Assembly (NCBI GenBank): GCA_002869585.1
Contig: PKUO01000065.1
Location: forward strand, 1 to 52,180
Origin: Sedimenticola sp.
Lineage (GTDB): Bacteria > Pseudomonadota > Gammaproteobacteria > Chromatiales > Chromatiaceae
Direction of reading: 5' to 3'
Length of the DNA: 52,180 nucleotides
Within the stretch, counting starts at the first letter, position 1; each line of letters starts with the position of its first letter. This document shows, in pieces, positions 9,768-18,214 of this stretch. The translations under genes and the position numbers were made by a program. The notes under the pieces were generated by a model. That model was not told the origin of the DNA. It did no database searches and worked only from the letters and a program-made list of their open reading frames with translations.

Positions 9768-9980
9768 GTCACTCCCACTCTATTGTAAATAAGCCTTTTT
9801 TATCTTTTATATTCAATGGCTTATTTTCCTGCTAAATCGAAATACCATGAAAAATACCATGCTCATAAAATCCTTCAAAATGCTCGAAAAAAATTGCAGA
9901 TTGAACACTGATACACAGCACCTTAGGCAACCTTCCGGGCTTTGACTTCCAGGTGAATGCCCTCCTGCTCCTGCAAGTGA
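9768..9980. other. att-like repeat copy 1 (R1): GuaA-type core plus right arm
   Basis: The core gtcactcccactctatt begins at 9768. On the minus strand it reads ACA-ATA-GAG-TGG-GAG-TGA, i.e. T-I-E-W-E-stop, the conserved end of GMP synthase, a known integration target of tyrosine recombinases. The right arm, about 195 bp, is nearly identical to that of copy R3 and includes two AATACCATG motifs (possible integrase arm-type sites) and a decayed coding tail ending E-V-K-A-R-K-V-A-stop. Unlike R2 and R3, copy R1 lacks the left arm: TraG-remnant sequence abuts the core. This suggests R1 is the outermost junction of the array. Confidence 0.6.
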
Positions 9981-9989
9981 TGGAGAACC

Positions 9990-11225
9990 TTAAACAGAGA
10001 CACTCAAGCGTCCCTGCACGGCTTCCCGAACAAACCGTCCCGCCGCATTGTCACTCGCCTCAACGAGTTGTCGAATCTGTTTGGTCAAATCGTCAACCCG
10101 ATTTAACTTGACCGCAGCATCCATCGCCCGATCATAGGCCTCCACCACATCGACGCTGGTTACCTCGTAACCCCACCCCTCACTCAACCAGCGAAGGGCG
10201 GCTACTGCCGATCCGAGAGCAAATGCCGGTTCCGCGTCGAGGTAATCCCTGGCTGCCCTGGTCAGGGTTTTTGGATCACACGGACTCCGGTTGGTCAGTT
10301 CCAATGCCAGATCATAAAATCCGAGTTCCTTGGCCGTTGCAAACCACTTCCCTTCTTCACCCGGAGCTGCGGCTATGAGGTCTGACAGGATCTGCAACTT
10401 GTCCTTCATTGGATAGCGTTTTGCAACTGAGCGAAACCGGGCGATATAGGAATTACCCACCGCAGCACTCAATCCGTAGCGGCGGTAGGCCTCATCATAC
10501 AAGCCGGATGAAATCAGGATCTGCTCGCAGGTCTGGTCGATCACGGTATCAGGCTGGTTCAGTCCCCGCGAGGCTTCGGCATACTGGACCGCCTCCGCCT
10601 TCCTGCCCAGGGCCAGAAGTGCTTCGACGCCATAGCGACGGTAATGCCAGGACGGGTACCGCGGCAGTTCCAACAAATCGAGCAACTCTGCGTAGCGGCC
10701 TGTCGTCAATAGACAGGAAAGACACGCTGTCGTGCCGTGGAAGTAACCGCCCGGATTCGGATCTGACCAACAGGATCGCAACGTAGATACCAACTCATCC
10801 GCCCAACGGCCGGCGACTTCCGGAGAGCCACAGAGTTCACCCCAGTGATCACCAACAGGGCTGAGGTAATCGACACCGTCATCCTCCATGGCCTGCCAGA
10901 GGCGATCAAGCCATTTGTCGCGTGTCTTCTCGTCAGCAGATGCGTTGACGAGGATCGGCATCAATGCATCTAGTGTCTTGTTAACTGCCGATCCCAGCGC
11001 ACCACTGGAACTATCCACGTGCTCCAGCGCCGGCCAGATCTTTTCCATCAGACGGACAGCACCCTCTGCGCCAATTAGCGGATCTTTCCTTGCAACCTTC
11101 TTGACTTCGGAGACAGCTTCGCGAAGACGCTGACACGCCAGCCTTGATGCCTTCCAGCTATAAGCGCCAGCCCGGAATCGTGAGAGGAAGGCCCACTTGT
11201 GCTTACTAACGGCCACTGTCCTCAA
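9990..11225 (-). CDS. Alpha-helical, TPR-like protein of unknown function, third gene after higBA
   Basis: The product has 411 aa, is soluble and is rich in paired helices with short repeats (AELLDLLEL, GVEALLALGRKAEAVQYAEA, YDEAYRRYG, YDLALELTN), consistent with a tetratricopeptide-like solenoid over residues 150-400. There is no signal peptide or catalytic motif I can identify. The start lies 2 bp after the higA stop, so it is probably co-transcribed with the toxin-antitoxin pair. The stop falls 10 bp before the att-like arm R1, placing the gene at the very edge of mobile unit A. It may be a chaperone-like or regulatory partner of the TA module or an independent cargo gene; the sequence does not decide. 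Confidence 0.7.
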   Translation of the reverse strand: MRTVAVSKHKWAFLSRFRAGAYSWKASRLACQRLREAVSEVKKVARKDPLIGAEGAVRLMEKIWPALEHVDSSSGALGSAVNKTLDALMPILVNASADEKTRDKWLDRLWQAMEDDGVDYLSPVGDHWGELCGSPEVAGRWADELVSTLRSCWSDPNPGGYFHGTTACLSCLLTTGRYAELLDLLELPRYPSWHYRRYGVEALLALGRKAEAVQYAEASRGLNQPDTVIDQTCEQILISSGLYDEAYRRYGLSAAVGNSYIARFRSVAKRYPMKDKLQILSDLIAAAPGEEGKWFATAKELGFYDLALELTNRSPCDPKTLTRAARDYLDAEPAFALGSAVAALRWLSEGWGYEVTSVDVVEAYDRAMDAAVKLNRVDDLTKQIRQLVEASDNAAGRFVREAVQGRLSVSV

Positions 11226-11227
11226 AC

Positions 11228-11530
11228 TCAGGCTGCAATTGGTTTGGCCTTATCTATCCGTGCCCGTCGCTTTGGCGTGTTGAGCGCTTTCCACAGCTCG
11301 TTGCGCTGCTGCAGATTCAACCAGAAATCAGCGGTATTCCCAAATACAGTAGCCAGCATCAGCGCAGTGTCCGCCGTAATTGCGCGGCGGTTGGTACATA
11401 ACTCGTTAACGGTTTTTCGGCTGACCCCCATCGCTTCTGCCAGTTGTCCCTGAGTCAGCGCCATGGGTACGAGGAATTCCTCGGTAATCATTTCACCGAC
11501 ACTGACGGGTTGCCGTTTTGTGATATTCAT
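11228..11530 (-). CDS. higA: HigA-family antitoxin (XRE-type HTH)
   Basis: This 100-aa antitoxin is of the HigA type: an N-terminal segment M-N-I-T-K-R-Q-P-V-S-V-G-E, then an XRE helix-turn-helix at about 20-75 (LTQGQLAEAMGVSRKTVNEL) and the family landmark FGNTADFWLNLQQ. HigA binds and neutralises HigB and represses the operon. I chose the ATG at 11530 because it gives the canonical HigA N-terminus and has a gaggcagg-like ribosome site. A GTG at 11542 would overlap the higB stop. The gene order toxin then antitoxin is that of higBA loci. Confidence 0.9.
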   Translation of the reverse strand: MNITKRQPVSVGEMITEEFLVPMALTQGQLAEAMGVSRKTVNELCTNRRAITADTALMLATVFGNTADFWLNLQQRNELWKALNTPKRRARIDKAKPIAA

Positions 11531-11538
11531 AGCCTGCC

Positions 11539-11835
11539 TCACCGATAATCGTGGTTATCCAGATAGATGTCCCGGGCCTCGCCACGTTCGCCTGACCAGG
11601 AAAACACCAAGCGCCATTGCTTGTTAACGCGGATCGAATGCTTCCCGGCCAGATTCCCTCTCAACTTTTCAAAATGATTGCTTGGAGGCGACCGCAAGTC
11701 GAGATCACAGGTCGCGTCATCGATTAACTGCAGCTTTCGGAACAGTCGGTCCTGGACTTCAGCGGGTATCTTCTTGCTGGTTTTATCTTCCAGATAAAAA
11801 TCCCTCAGCCAGCGGTCCCGAAAACTTTGAATCAA
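11539..11835 (-). CDS. higB: HigB-type mRNA interferase toxin, probable TTG start
   Basis: This 98-aa RelE-superfamily toxin is of the HigB/plasmid-maintenance-killer type, a ribosome-dependent mRNA endonuclease. Family landmarks are I-Q-S-F-R-D-R-W at the N-terminus, LRSPPSNHFEKLRG in the middle and IRVNKQWRLVFSW near residue 75, which carries basic active-site residues, ending in I-Y-L-D-N-H-D-Y-R. No ATG gives a family-like N-terminus. A TTG at 11835 does, and it is preceded by AAGGAG eight bases upstream. An upstream ATG at 11892 would add an unrelated 19-residue leader. It is immediately followed by higA. Confidence 0.87.
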   Translation of the reverse strand: MIQSFRDRWLRDFYLEDKTSKKIPAEVQDRLFRKLQLIDDATCDLDLRSPPSNHFEKLRGNLAGKHSIRVNKQWRLVFSWSGERGEARDIYLDNHDYR

Positions 11836-12007
11836 TGGCAATCTCCTTCTTGATGAGAAACTGTAACGTACTTGGTTACTTTTTGCAAGCAACAGACGCG
11901 GAGCGTATAGACACAGGCATCGCGGGGAGGTCCAACCTTCTCCACGAAAAGAACTACGAAAATAATTGCAGTTTCAGTAAGTTATGGAGTCACCACTCTG
12001 TCAGTAA

Positions 12008-12037
12008 TTTCAGAAAAACAGTACTGTTTTTCTGAAA
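12008..12037. repeat. Perfect 30-bp palindrome
   Basis: The half-site TTTCAGAAAAACAGT (12008-12022) is followed directly by its exact reverse complement (12023-12037), with no spacer. It lies 173 bp upstream of the higB start and 125 bp from the left arm of att copy R2. It could be an operator, a cruciform-forming recombination site or a bidirectional terminator. A zero-length loop argues against an ordinary terminator. Confidence 0.7.
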
Positions 12038-12161
12038 CACTTTGTTGGAATTGCCGGTTTCGGATTGATGCAGAGCACCTATAAATCAAGCTCCCCCAAT
12101 ACCATGCCAAGCTCAATTTTTATCTCATGGCATCGATGTATTCTGCCTTGCCACCCGCAAG

Positions 12162-12445
12162 AAATACCATGAAAAATACCATTGATGATGCAAATTATAT
12201 TATCAATAGATGAGTAATTATTCTTATTAATCAATGTGTTATAAATTCCAGTCACTCCCACTCTATTATCAATAAGAATTTTTTGTCTTTTATATTCAAT
12301 GGCTTATTTTCATGCTAAACGATAATACCATGATAAATACCATGCTCAGAAAATCCTTCAAAATACTCGAAGTAATTGCCGATTGAGCGCCGCCACTCGG
12401 CAACTTACTGGGCTAAATCCAGAGTCTTGACTTTCAGCGTATACT
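12162..12445. other. att-like repeat copy 2 (R2): left arm, core and right arm
   Basis: The left arm (12162-12250) contains AATACCATG and AATACCATT motifs and resembles the left arm of R3. The core gtcactcccactctatt is at 12251-12267. The right arm resembles R1 and R3 until about 12388, and more weakly to about 12445, where a decayed coding tail ends L-K-V-K-stop-like. An IS66 wreck starts just beyond. Having both arms, R2 looks like an element-element junction between units A and B. Confidence 0.6.
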
Positions 12446-12474
12446 CCCTGCTCATTCGGATGCCTCCTTCACAA

Positions 12475-13626
12475 TACTTGTCATCGAGAAGCTGGACTAC
12501 GTACCTGACGAGTTCACGGTGGAACGGCATATCCTGGGCAAGTGGGTCTGTGACCATGTGAAATCCTGATCCAGGCGCCGGTGCCGCCCCATGTGATCGA
12601 CAAGGGCATCCCCAGGACAGGATTGCTAGCACAGGTGCTGGTGGCCAAGTACGCCGATCACCTGCCGCTGTACCGGCAGGAACGTATCTTCGGTCGTACC
12701 GGACTGACTCTCCCGCGTTCCACATTGGCCGAGTGGGTGGGGGCCTGCGGCGTACAACTCCGGCCCCTTGTCGACGCGCTACGGGCAGCGCTAATGCAAC
12801 ACCCTGTGCTGCATGCGGACGAAACTCAGGTGAGCATGCTGGCGCCGGGCAAAAAGAATACCCATAAGGCCTAAGTCTGAGCCTACAGCACCACACAGTT
12901 CGCAGACCTGAAGGCGGTGGTCTACGACTTCACTCCGAGCCGGGCGGGCGAGTACGCCCGCACCTTCCTGGGAGGGTGGCGCGGCCAGCTGGTCTGCGAC
13001 GACTATGCCGGCTACAAGGAAGGCTTCGGCAACGGCATCACCGAGATCGGTTTCCTGGCTCATGCCCGGCGCAAATTTTACGACCTGCACGCGGCCAACA
13101 AGAGCCAACTGGCAGACCATGCACTGGCCTATATCGGACAGCTTTACGAGTTGGAACAACAGGCGAAATGACTGAACCAGGATAAACGCCGGCAGTTGCG
13201 GGATGAGCGGGCGAGCCCCATCACCGATGGTCTGCATCGCTGGATGCTGGCCCAGCGACAGAGAGCTCCCGATGGCTCGGGCACGGGCTGAGCCCTGGAT
13301 TACAGCCTGAAACGCTGGACAGCGCTCACGCGTTATCTGGAGGACAGGGCTGTGCCCATTAATAAAAACTGGGTGGAAAACCCGATCCGGCCCTGGGCGA
13401 TTGGCCGTTCCAACTGGGTATTTGCAGGATCGCTGCGCAGTGGCCAGCGTGCGGCCGCTGTCATGACACTGACCCAGTCCGCCAAGCTCAATGGGCATGA
13501 TCCCTATGCCTACTTGAAGTGTGTTCTGGCACGGCTGCCGAAGTAGAAAAATAACGCCATCCATGAACTATTGCCCCATAACTGGAAGCCGGTGGTCACT
13601 GGCAAGGTGTGATTGCCGAATGGTTA
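12475..13626 (+). mobile_element. IS66-family element remnant (degenerate tnpC)
   Basis: The region encodes the C-terminal two thirds of an IS66 TnpC transposase in pieces. The first is VERHILGKWVCDHV, then after a frameshift near 12570 come IQAPVPPHVIDKG, ARRKFYDLHAANKSQLADH and VENPIRPWAIGRSNWVFAGS, ending CVLARLPK at 13546. In-frame stops occur near 12871, 12877, 13169 and 13288, so no functional transposase is made. The right end is probably the TTAC at about 13623-13626 (IS66 ends begin GTAA). The left end and N-terminal region (tnpA, tnpB and the start of tnpC) are missing. It is inserted at or beside the R2 right arm. Confidence 0.85.
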
Positions 13627-13713
13627 CCTCCATAATAGTTGATGGATTTATCGAAATGGCCGATCATCTACTCTTAATGGTCCATATATAAACCAAAGGT
13701 ATAAGTAAATCTG

Positions 13714-14121
13714 ATGAATACTCGATCAGCAATTATCATCACGTCTCAAGACCTTGATCGTTTGGAAGCATTGCTGGACTCACTTGCCGACGATATCCCG
13801 GGAAAAGAAGAGCTGCAGACAGAACTCGATCGCGCTGAGGTCTTACCGCCAGCACAGATTCCCGACAACGTGGTTACCATGAACAGTGAGGTGCTTTTTT
13901 CTGTGGATGGGGGTGGAGAGTTTTGTCTGACGCTTGTATACCCGAAAGATATTAACGGCGGCACTGATCGCATTTCAGTACTAGCGCCAGTTGGCAGCGC
14001 TCTTCTCGGCCTATCGACCGGAGAACGTATTGAGTGGCCCAAGCCAGGTGGAGGAATGATGAAACTGCAGATCAAGGAAGTATTGTATCAACCTGAAAGA
14101 GAAGGCGAGTTTCATCGTTAA
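13714..14121 (+). CDS. rnk: Rnk-type GreA/GreB C-terminal domain protein (nucleoside diphosphate kinase regulator)
   Basis: This 135-aa protein has a short N-terminal helical part and a C-terminal FKBP-like GreA/GreB domain (EVLFSVDGGG, FCLTLVYPKD, ISVLAPVGSALLGLSTGERIEWP), the layout of Rnk. Rnk binds RNA polymerase near the secondary channel like a short-coiled-coil Gre factor and was first described as affecting nucleoside diphosphate kinase levels. The start ATG at 13714 follows an AT-rich 85-bp leader after the IS66 end. It is the first of three plus-strand stress-type genes and is followed by a universal stress protein after 143 bp. Confidence 0.85.
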   Translation: MNTRSAIIITSQDLDRLEALLDSLADDIPGKEELQTELDRAEVLPPAQIPDNVVTMNSEVLFSVDGGGEFCLTLVYPKDINGGTDRISVLAPVGSALLGLSTGERIEWPKPGGGMMKLQIKEVLYQPEREGEFHR

Positions 14122-14264
14122 GTCCGCACCAACAGGCTTACGGTCATAATAAGAACACCATGTAGAGTGACTATCGAAAGAAGCATGATAAATTGCACAA
14201 TTGTGAGACCGGCAATGCACTACCGTGGCAGGGGTGATACACGTGGCATTTTCAGGAGTTATTC

Positions 14265-15197
14265 ATGAACACGATTAGGCGAATTCTTCTTATTGTCGAC
14301 GGGCAAAGCGAGAGCGATTCTTTGCTGTCGGAAATCGTATCCATTTCCACTGCCATGCAGACGCATGTGACATTACTGGGCATACAAGAGACTCCGGCTC
14401 ATCATTCAGAGCAGGTGGATGAACAGCAACTCTATCAATGGATTAAAAAAGACAGGCAGGAGCAATTGGTATCAATAGCCTCCACCCTTGAGGAAAGCGG
14501 TATACAGGTTTCCTGCCATCAATTATCTGGAAAACCCTGGTTGGAAATCATCCACTTCGCAAACCAGGGACAGTATGACCTGATAATAAAACCCGCTGAC
14601 AATGAGACCGGCTTTAAGAATATTCTTTTTGGCAGCACTGACATGCAACTATTTCGCATGAGTCCGCACCCTATCTGGGTTTTCAAACCAACACCTAACA
14701 GAAACCTGAAGAATTTAGCACTTGCCGTAGACCTGCTTCCCTACGACGATGAAAGAAACAGCTTGGCCGACAAGATACTACTCTGGGGTAAGCAGATATC
14801 GGATATTGCCGGATCACATATCCATGTTGTGCACACATGGAAACTGTTCGGTGAATTGACACTGCGCGGAAGGACTATTTCATCTAATACCGTTGACAAA
14901 CTGGTGCGTGAAGAGGAGAAAAAACAACAACTGCTTTTGTCGGAAGCGATACAAAGAAATGGTCTGGAGGCAGATAGGGTAACCATCCACTTCCGCAAGG
15001 GCGATGCCAAAAAACTGATACCTGAAATTGTCAGCACTGAAAACATCGACTTGTTGGTGATGGGCACAGTCAGTCGCACCGGTATTCCGGGACTATTTAT
15101 CGGTAATACAGCAGAAACGGTGCTGCGCCAGGTCGACTGTTCGGTACTGGCTGTCAAGCCGGATAACTTCTCAAGTCCAGTGGAGGACGGGAGGTAA
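14265..15197 (+). CDS. Tandem-domain universal stress protein (UspE-like), copy 1
   Basis: This 310-aa protein has two Usp alpha/beta domains, residues about 4-140 and 145-303. The second keeps the ATP-binding signature G-x2-G-x9-G-N-T (MGTVSRTGIPGLFIGNTAE); the first has only a degenerate version (ILFGSTDMQLFRM), as in UspE-type proteins where one domain loses nucleotide binding. A ribosome site (caggag) precedes ATG 14265. It is a paralogue of the next gene in the same unit. Usp proteins help cells survive starvation, oxidative and respiratory stress; the specific role here is not known. Confidence 0.9.
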   Translation: MNTIRRILLIVDGQSESDSLLSEIVSISTAMQTHVTLLGIQETPAHHSEQVDEQQLYQWIKKDRQEQLVSIASTLEESGIQVSCHQLSGKPWLEIIHFANQGQYDLIIKPADNETGFKNILFGSTDMQLFRMSPHPIWVFKPTPNRNLKNLALAVDLLPYDDERNSLADKILLWGKQISDIAGSHIHVVHTWKLFGELTLRGRTISSNTVDKLVREEEKKQQLLLSEAIQRNGLEADRVTIHFRKGDAKKLIPEIVSTENIDLLVMGTVSRTGIPGLFIGNTAETVLRQVDCSVLAVKPDNFSSPVEDGR

Positions 15198-15257
15198 GCT
15201 CCCTCCCCCGGGGAAAGACGGAGGCATGACTACTGAGCCCCTAAAAGCAATCTGTAG

Positions 15258-15299
15258 AAGGAACCACACGCGATTCCCTGGATTTCTGGTTGGTTCCTT
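15258..15299 (+). repeat. 9-bp inverted repeat between the two Usp genes (possible hairpin)
   Basis: AAGGAACCA at 15258-15266 pairs perfectly with TGGTTCCTT at 15291-15299 across a 24-nt loop. There is no T-tract, so it is a weak candidate for an attenuator or terminator after the first Usp gene. Confidence 0.25.
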
Positions 15300-15365
15300 T
15301 GGTCCCTCAGCGGGGCCAAATACGAATTCAATACTGCGGATGCCGAAACGGGAGAACATTTAGAC

Positions 15366-16349
15366 ATGAAAAACTTCAACTCGATTCTATGCGTACTCGA
15401 TCCCCACCATGATTGCAACTCCGCTCTGCAGCGCGCGGTTACAATGGCTGCCAACAACCAGTTAGATCTTACTTTACTCGGAGTCATGGATCTGGTTACG
15501 GCTGGTATCGGAATGCCAAGTGGTGGACCGATTTCCAAAGAGCTGCAGTCCAGTGCGATACAGTCTTACCTGGCAAAGCTTGAAGAATTTGCCGCGCCAT
15601 ACAGAGGGCAGGTGTCGATCCAGTTGGCGATACGGCAGGGAACTGAATTCATTGAAATTATTCGACAGGTATTGGATAAAGATCACGATCTGGTTATCAA
15701 GTGCACCGAAAGTCGGAGTTGGTGGAATCGGCTACTCTCCAGCGATGACATGAACCTGTTACGCCAGTGTCCTTGTCCAGTCTGGCTTGTAAAACAAAAT
15801 TCTGCCAAATCCTGCCGCAGAATATTGGCAGCAGTCGATGTTAAGGATGATTATCCATCTGGCGAGATGGAATCACGGCATGCATTGAATCTGAAAATAC
15901 TCGAACTCTCCTGCTCACTGGCACTATCTGAATTTGCAGAACTGCATGTTGTTCACGTTTGGCATGCAATTGGAGAAAGTGCAATGCGAGGGGGTTTATT
16001 GCGTACTCCGGAAAATGAAATAAACGAATACGTCGAGAGCGTACGTGAAAGGGACAGGAAAAACCTCGACCTGCTGCTCCATGAAATAACCCAAAAGCTT
16101 GGGAAAGAGGTCATGAATTACACCAGCCCGAAGATGCATATTGTTAAAGGATGGGCGCGTGAGGAAATTCCTAAACTCGCCACAGAGCTGAGCACTGATA
16201 CCCTGGTCATGGGAACGGTGGGCCGTATCGGTGTGCCTGGATTTATCATGGGGAACACCGCCGAAACCATTCTGTCCCAGATCAACTGTTCTGTCATCGC
16301 AATCAAACCGCCCGGTTTCAAGACAGATGTCACACCTGAAGAGAATTAG
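15366..16349 (+). CDS. Tandem-domain universal stress protein (UspE-like), copy 2
   Basis: This 327-aa protein has the same two-domain Usp layout as its neighbour. The second domain carries MGTVGRIGVPGFIMGNTAE, the intact ATP-binding signature, followed by the final strand SVIAIKPPGF. The first domain lacks it (the corresponding place reads LLSSDDMNLLRQ). The pair probably arose by gene duplication, but the two are well diverged in sequence. The start is ATG 15366. No clear promoter is visible in the 168-bp gap, which contains a hairpin. Confidence 0.9.
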   Translation: MKNFNSILCVLDPHHDCNSALQRAVTMAANNQLDLTLLGVMDLVTAGIGMPSGGPISKELQSSAIQSYLAKLEEFAAPYRGQVSIQLAIRQGTEFIEIIRQVLDKDHDLVIKCTESRSWWNRLLSSDDMNLLRQCPCPVWLVKQNSAKSCRRILAAVDVKDDYPSGEMESRHALNLKILELSCSLALSEFAELHVVHVWHAIGESAMRGGLLRTPENEINEYVESVRERDRKNLDLLLHEITQKLGKEVMNYTSPKMHIVKGWAREEIPKLATELSTDTLVMGTVGRIGVPGFIMGNTAETILSQINCSVIAIKPPGFKTDVTPEEN

Positions 16350-16726
16350 CGGAACTACTATTCAGGCTGCAGCCCCTCTTCCCCAGCATCAGGAGGGGCG
16401 CATACAGGAGAGAGCCGACATTAAACCAATTCGTAGAGCAAATAGCATCCGTGAGTAACAGCGCTAACTTTGCATGTTTACCATGGTCATGATGTGCTCC
16501 CGTTGTGAGTATAGGAAATATTAACACCCTTTCCGCCCTGCCACTGGTATAGCCGAGGGCCAATCCCACCGACACTGAACCGTCCTCCATCCCGACAAAC
16601 CGCAGCGAAATCACACAAGTCACCCGGCTGGCAGGCCGAATCAACCCGTTACTCAGGTACCCGGCATAACTTCCCCCTGCCGCACCACGGGACGCATCCT
16701 GACGGGCTATGGGTTGTTGGAATAAA
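16350..16726. other. Non-coding stretch between usp copy 2 and the IS91 remnant
   Basis: I see no gene in these 377 bp. A GC-rich inverted repeat, GCCCCTC at 16372-16378 with GAGGGGC at 16393-16399, lies just after the usp stop and could act as a transcription end, although no T-run follows. The rest is probably the terminal flank of the IS91-like element, but I could not define its end. Confidence 0.4.
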
Positions 16727-17400
16727 TCAGTCGAACAGACCAAGCTGCGATGGTCCACGGCTCGGTGGCCGGTTGATTTCCGGACCAGGGGATTTCTTCT
16801 CCAGGTGTGCCAGGATCTTCCCGATGACTTCCGGCGCTTCAATGCACGCGACAACACGTATCGATTCACCGCAGACCGAACAGATTTCGATGTCGATATT
16901 GAATACCCGCCTCAGGCGCTGCACCTAGGTCATTGAGGCACGGCCATCCGCTACCGTTGGTTCCTCTCCCTCCGTCACCGCGACGGACAAACCTCCCCTA
17001 CCCCGCTTGCCAGGCGTCACCAGCGCCCGGTACTGGCTGTCCGGTACAAATTTCCCATGGAAACGAGTCAGGTTTAACCGTGGTTTCGGCACCAGCGCTG
17101 CCAGTCTTGCGATGAAGTCGTGCGGCTAGAATATGACATGTATGGTATCGTCCCGGTACGGTGGCTTCAGCAGGTAGCGGATGTTGCCGTTGGGCGTTAG
17201 TGACAGGCGCTTTCCCGATACCGCCGGGCGGATGATGTAGCGGCACAGCCATTTCAGCTTCTTGCGTTCATCGGCCCTGGCCGCCACCCCGGCATGCAGC
17301 GAGAACACGGCTACCTTACCTGACCCGTCATCGCAAGGTTCGTCACTGGCCAGAAGGGTTTGTAATGTGAACACCTTTCGCCCTGACTATGGGCCAATGG
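16727..17400 (-). pseudogene. IS91/IS801-family Y2 transposase remnant (C-terminal part)
   Basis: The minus strand encodes consecutive pieces of an IS91-type transposase: GRKVFTLQTLLASDE and FSLHAGVAARADERKKL, then CRYIIRPAVSGKRLSL, ARLAALVPKPRLNLTRFHG, and the C-terminal zinc-ribbon-like piece VFNIDIEICSVCGESIRV ending QLGLFD-stop at 16727. Stops interrupt it near 17126 (after HVIF) and near 16924, where a conserved Trp codon has become TAG. The N-terminal catalytic region is missing. The element is dead and probably old. Confidence 0.85.
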
Positions 17401-17755
17401 GCGATCGCGGGCTCCCATATATAGACGCTCTCAACTTGACGGGTTTCTTTTAACTGCTCGTGAATTCTTCCCCCGAAGCGAGAAAGTCATCACGCTGCCA
17501 GCGTTCGAGTAAGCCATGGCAGGTTTATGTCCACTTCGCCTCAAGGCCAGGTTCATCTGTCGCTATTTTACGCCTGCGTACAAACCACATGATCAACTTG
17601 TAGAATCAACTGACCATTTTTGACTGATTTAAATCAGACAGCATTTTCTGCCATCGGGAAGCTTTTTTCAGGGTGAATTCAGCTGGCTATCTCATACTGC
17701 ACACACGGTCTCTCCTCTGGCTGTCTGAAAACACTACTCAACAGGTGATTTATTC
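17401..17755. other. Leader region of the PepSY gene; no gene seen
   Basis: I find no convincing coding frame here. The proximal part (about 17401-17460) may be decayed IS91 sequence. The distal 150 bp is AT-richer (tgatttaaatcagac near 17623) and probably contains the promoter of the PepSY gene. A ribosome site (caggtg) precedes the ATG at 17756. Confidence 0.4.
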
Positions 17756-18055
17756 ATGAAAACTTCGCACACGATTTTTGCAGCCGTACTGACTGCCGCC
17801 ACGTTAGGTGGAACCGCAATTGCTGCATCCTCTGCCGCTGACAGGGAGAACGCCAGTGCCGACTGGCTGACAATCCCCGCTATCTATGAAAAGGTCACTG
17901 CCGCCGGTTACGCGGACATCCATGAGATTGAGCGTGAGCGACGCGGTTACGACGTCGAGGCATATGACAGCCACGGTGACCGGGTGGAACTTTTCGTCGA
18001 TCCGACTAACGGTGAAGTGCTCGATGTACGTGTCAAGAAGGGCAAGTCCGACTAG
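17756..18055 (+). CDS. Periplasmic PepSY-domain protein
   Basis: This 99-aa protein has a signal peptide (residues 1-24, cleavage after A-I-A-A) and one PepSY domain: IYEKVTAAGYADIHEIERER, then YDVEAYDSHG and a C-terminal VDPTNGEVLDVRVKKG. Small PepSY proteins often sit next to ferric-reductase-like or cytochrome b membrane proteins. Here the next gene is exactly such a flavocytochrome, 159 bp downstream. An accessory role in membrane electron transfer is inference. Confidence 0.88.
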   Translation: MKTSHTIFAAVLTAATLGGTAIAASSAADRENASADWLTIPAIYEKVTAAGYADIHEIERERRGYDVEAYDSHGDRVELFVDPTNGEVLDVRVKKGKSD

Positions 18056-18214
18056 CAGCGAGATTAGCGCTGATCGGGCCAGCGTGAGCGTACCAATGAT
18101 CGCGACAGCAATGACGCCCTTTACCAGGTGCCGCGGAGGTACCCCTCCCCGTGGAATACTGGGCCGGGGAAGCTCCAGTCCTTACTTCCCTTTATCCCTT
18201 CGAAGAGGCTCATT

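Noticed and set aside
12079..12261. 60-codon frame across the left arm and core of R2
   Set aside because: It lies entirely in att-arm sequence, and the R3 arm does not preserve the same frame.
16330..16869. 179-codon minus-strand frame
   Set aside because: It crosses the IS91 remnant end and non-coding flank in a frame different from the recognisable transposase text; no family-like content.
18128..18214. Longer N-terminus for the ferric-reductase-like protein
   Set aside because: It would add 29 polar residues with no ribosome site, while ATG 18215 has gaagagg six bases upstream and begins at the first membrane segment.
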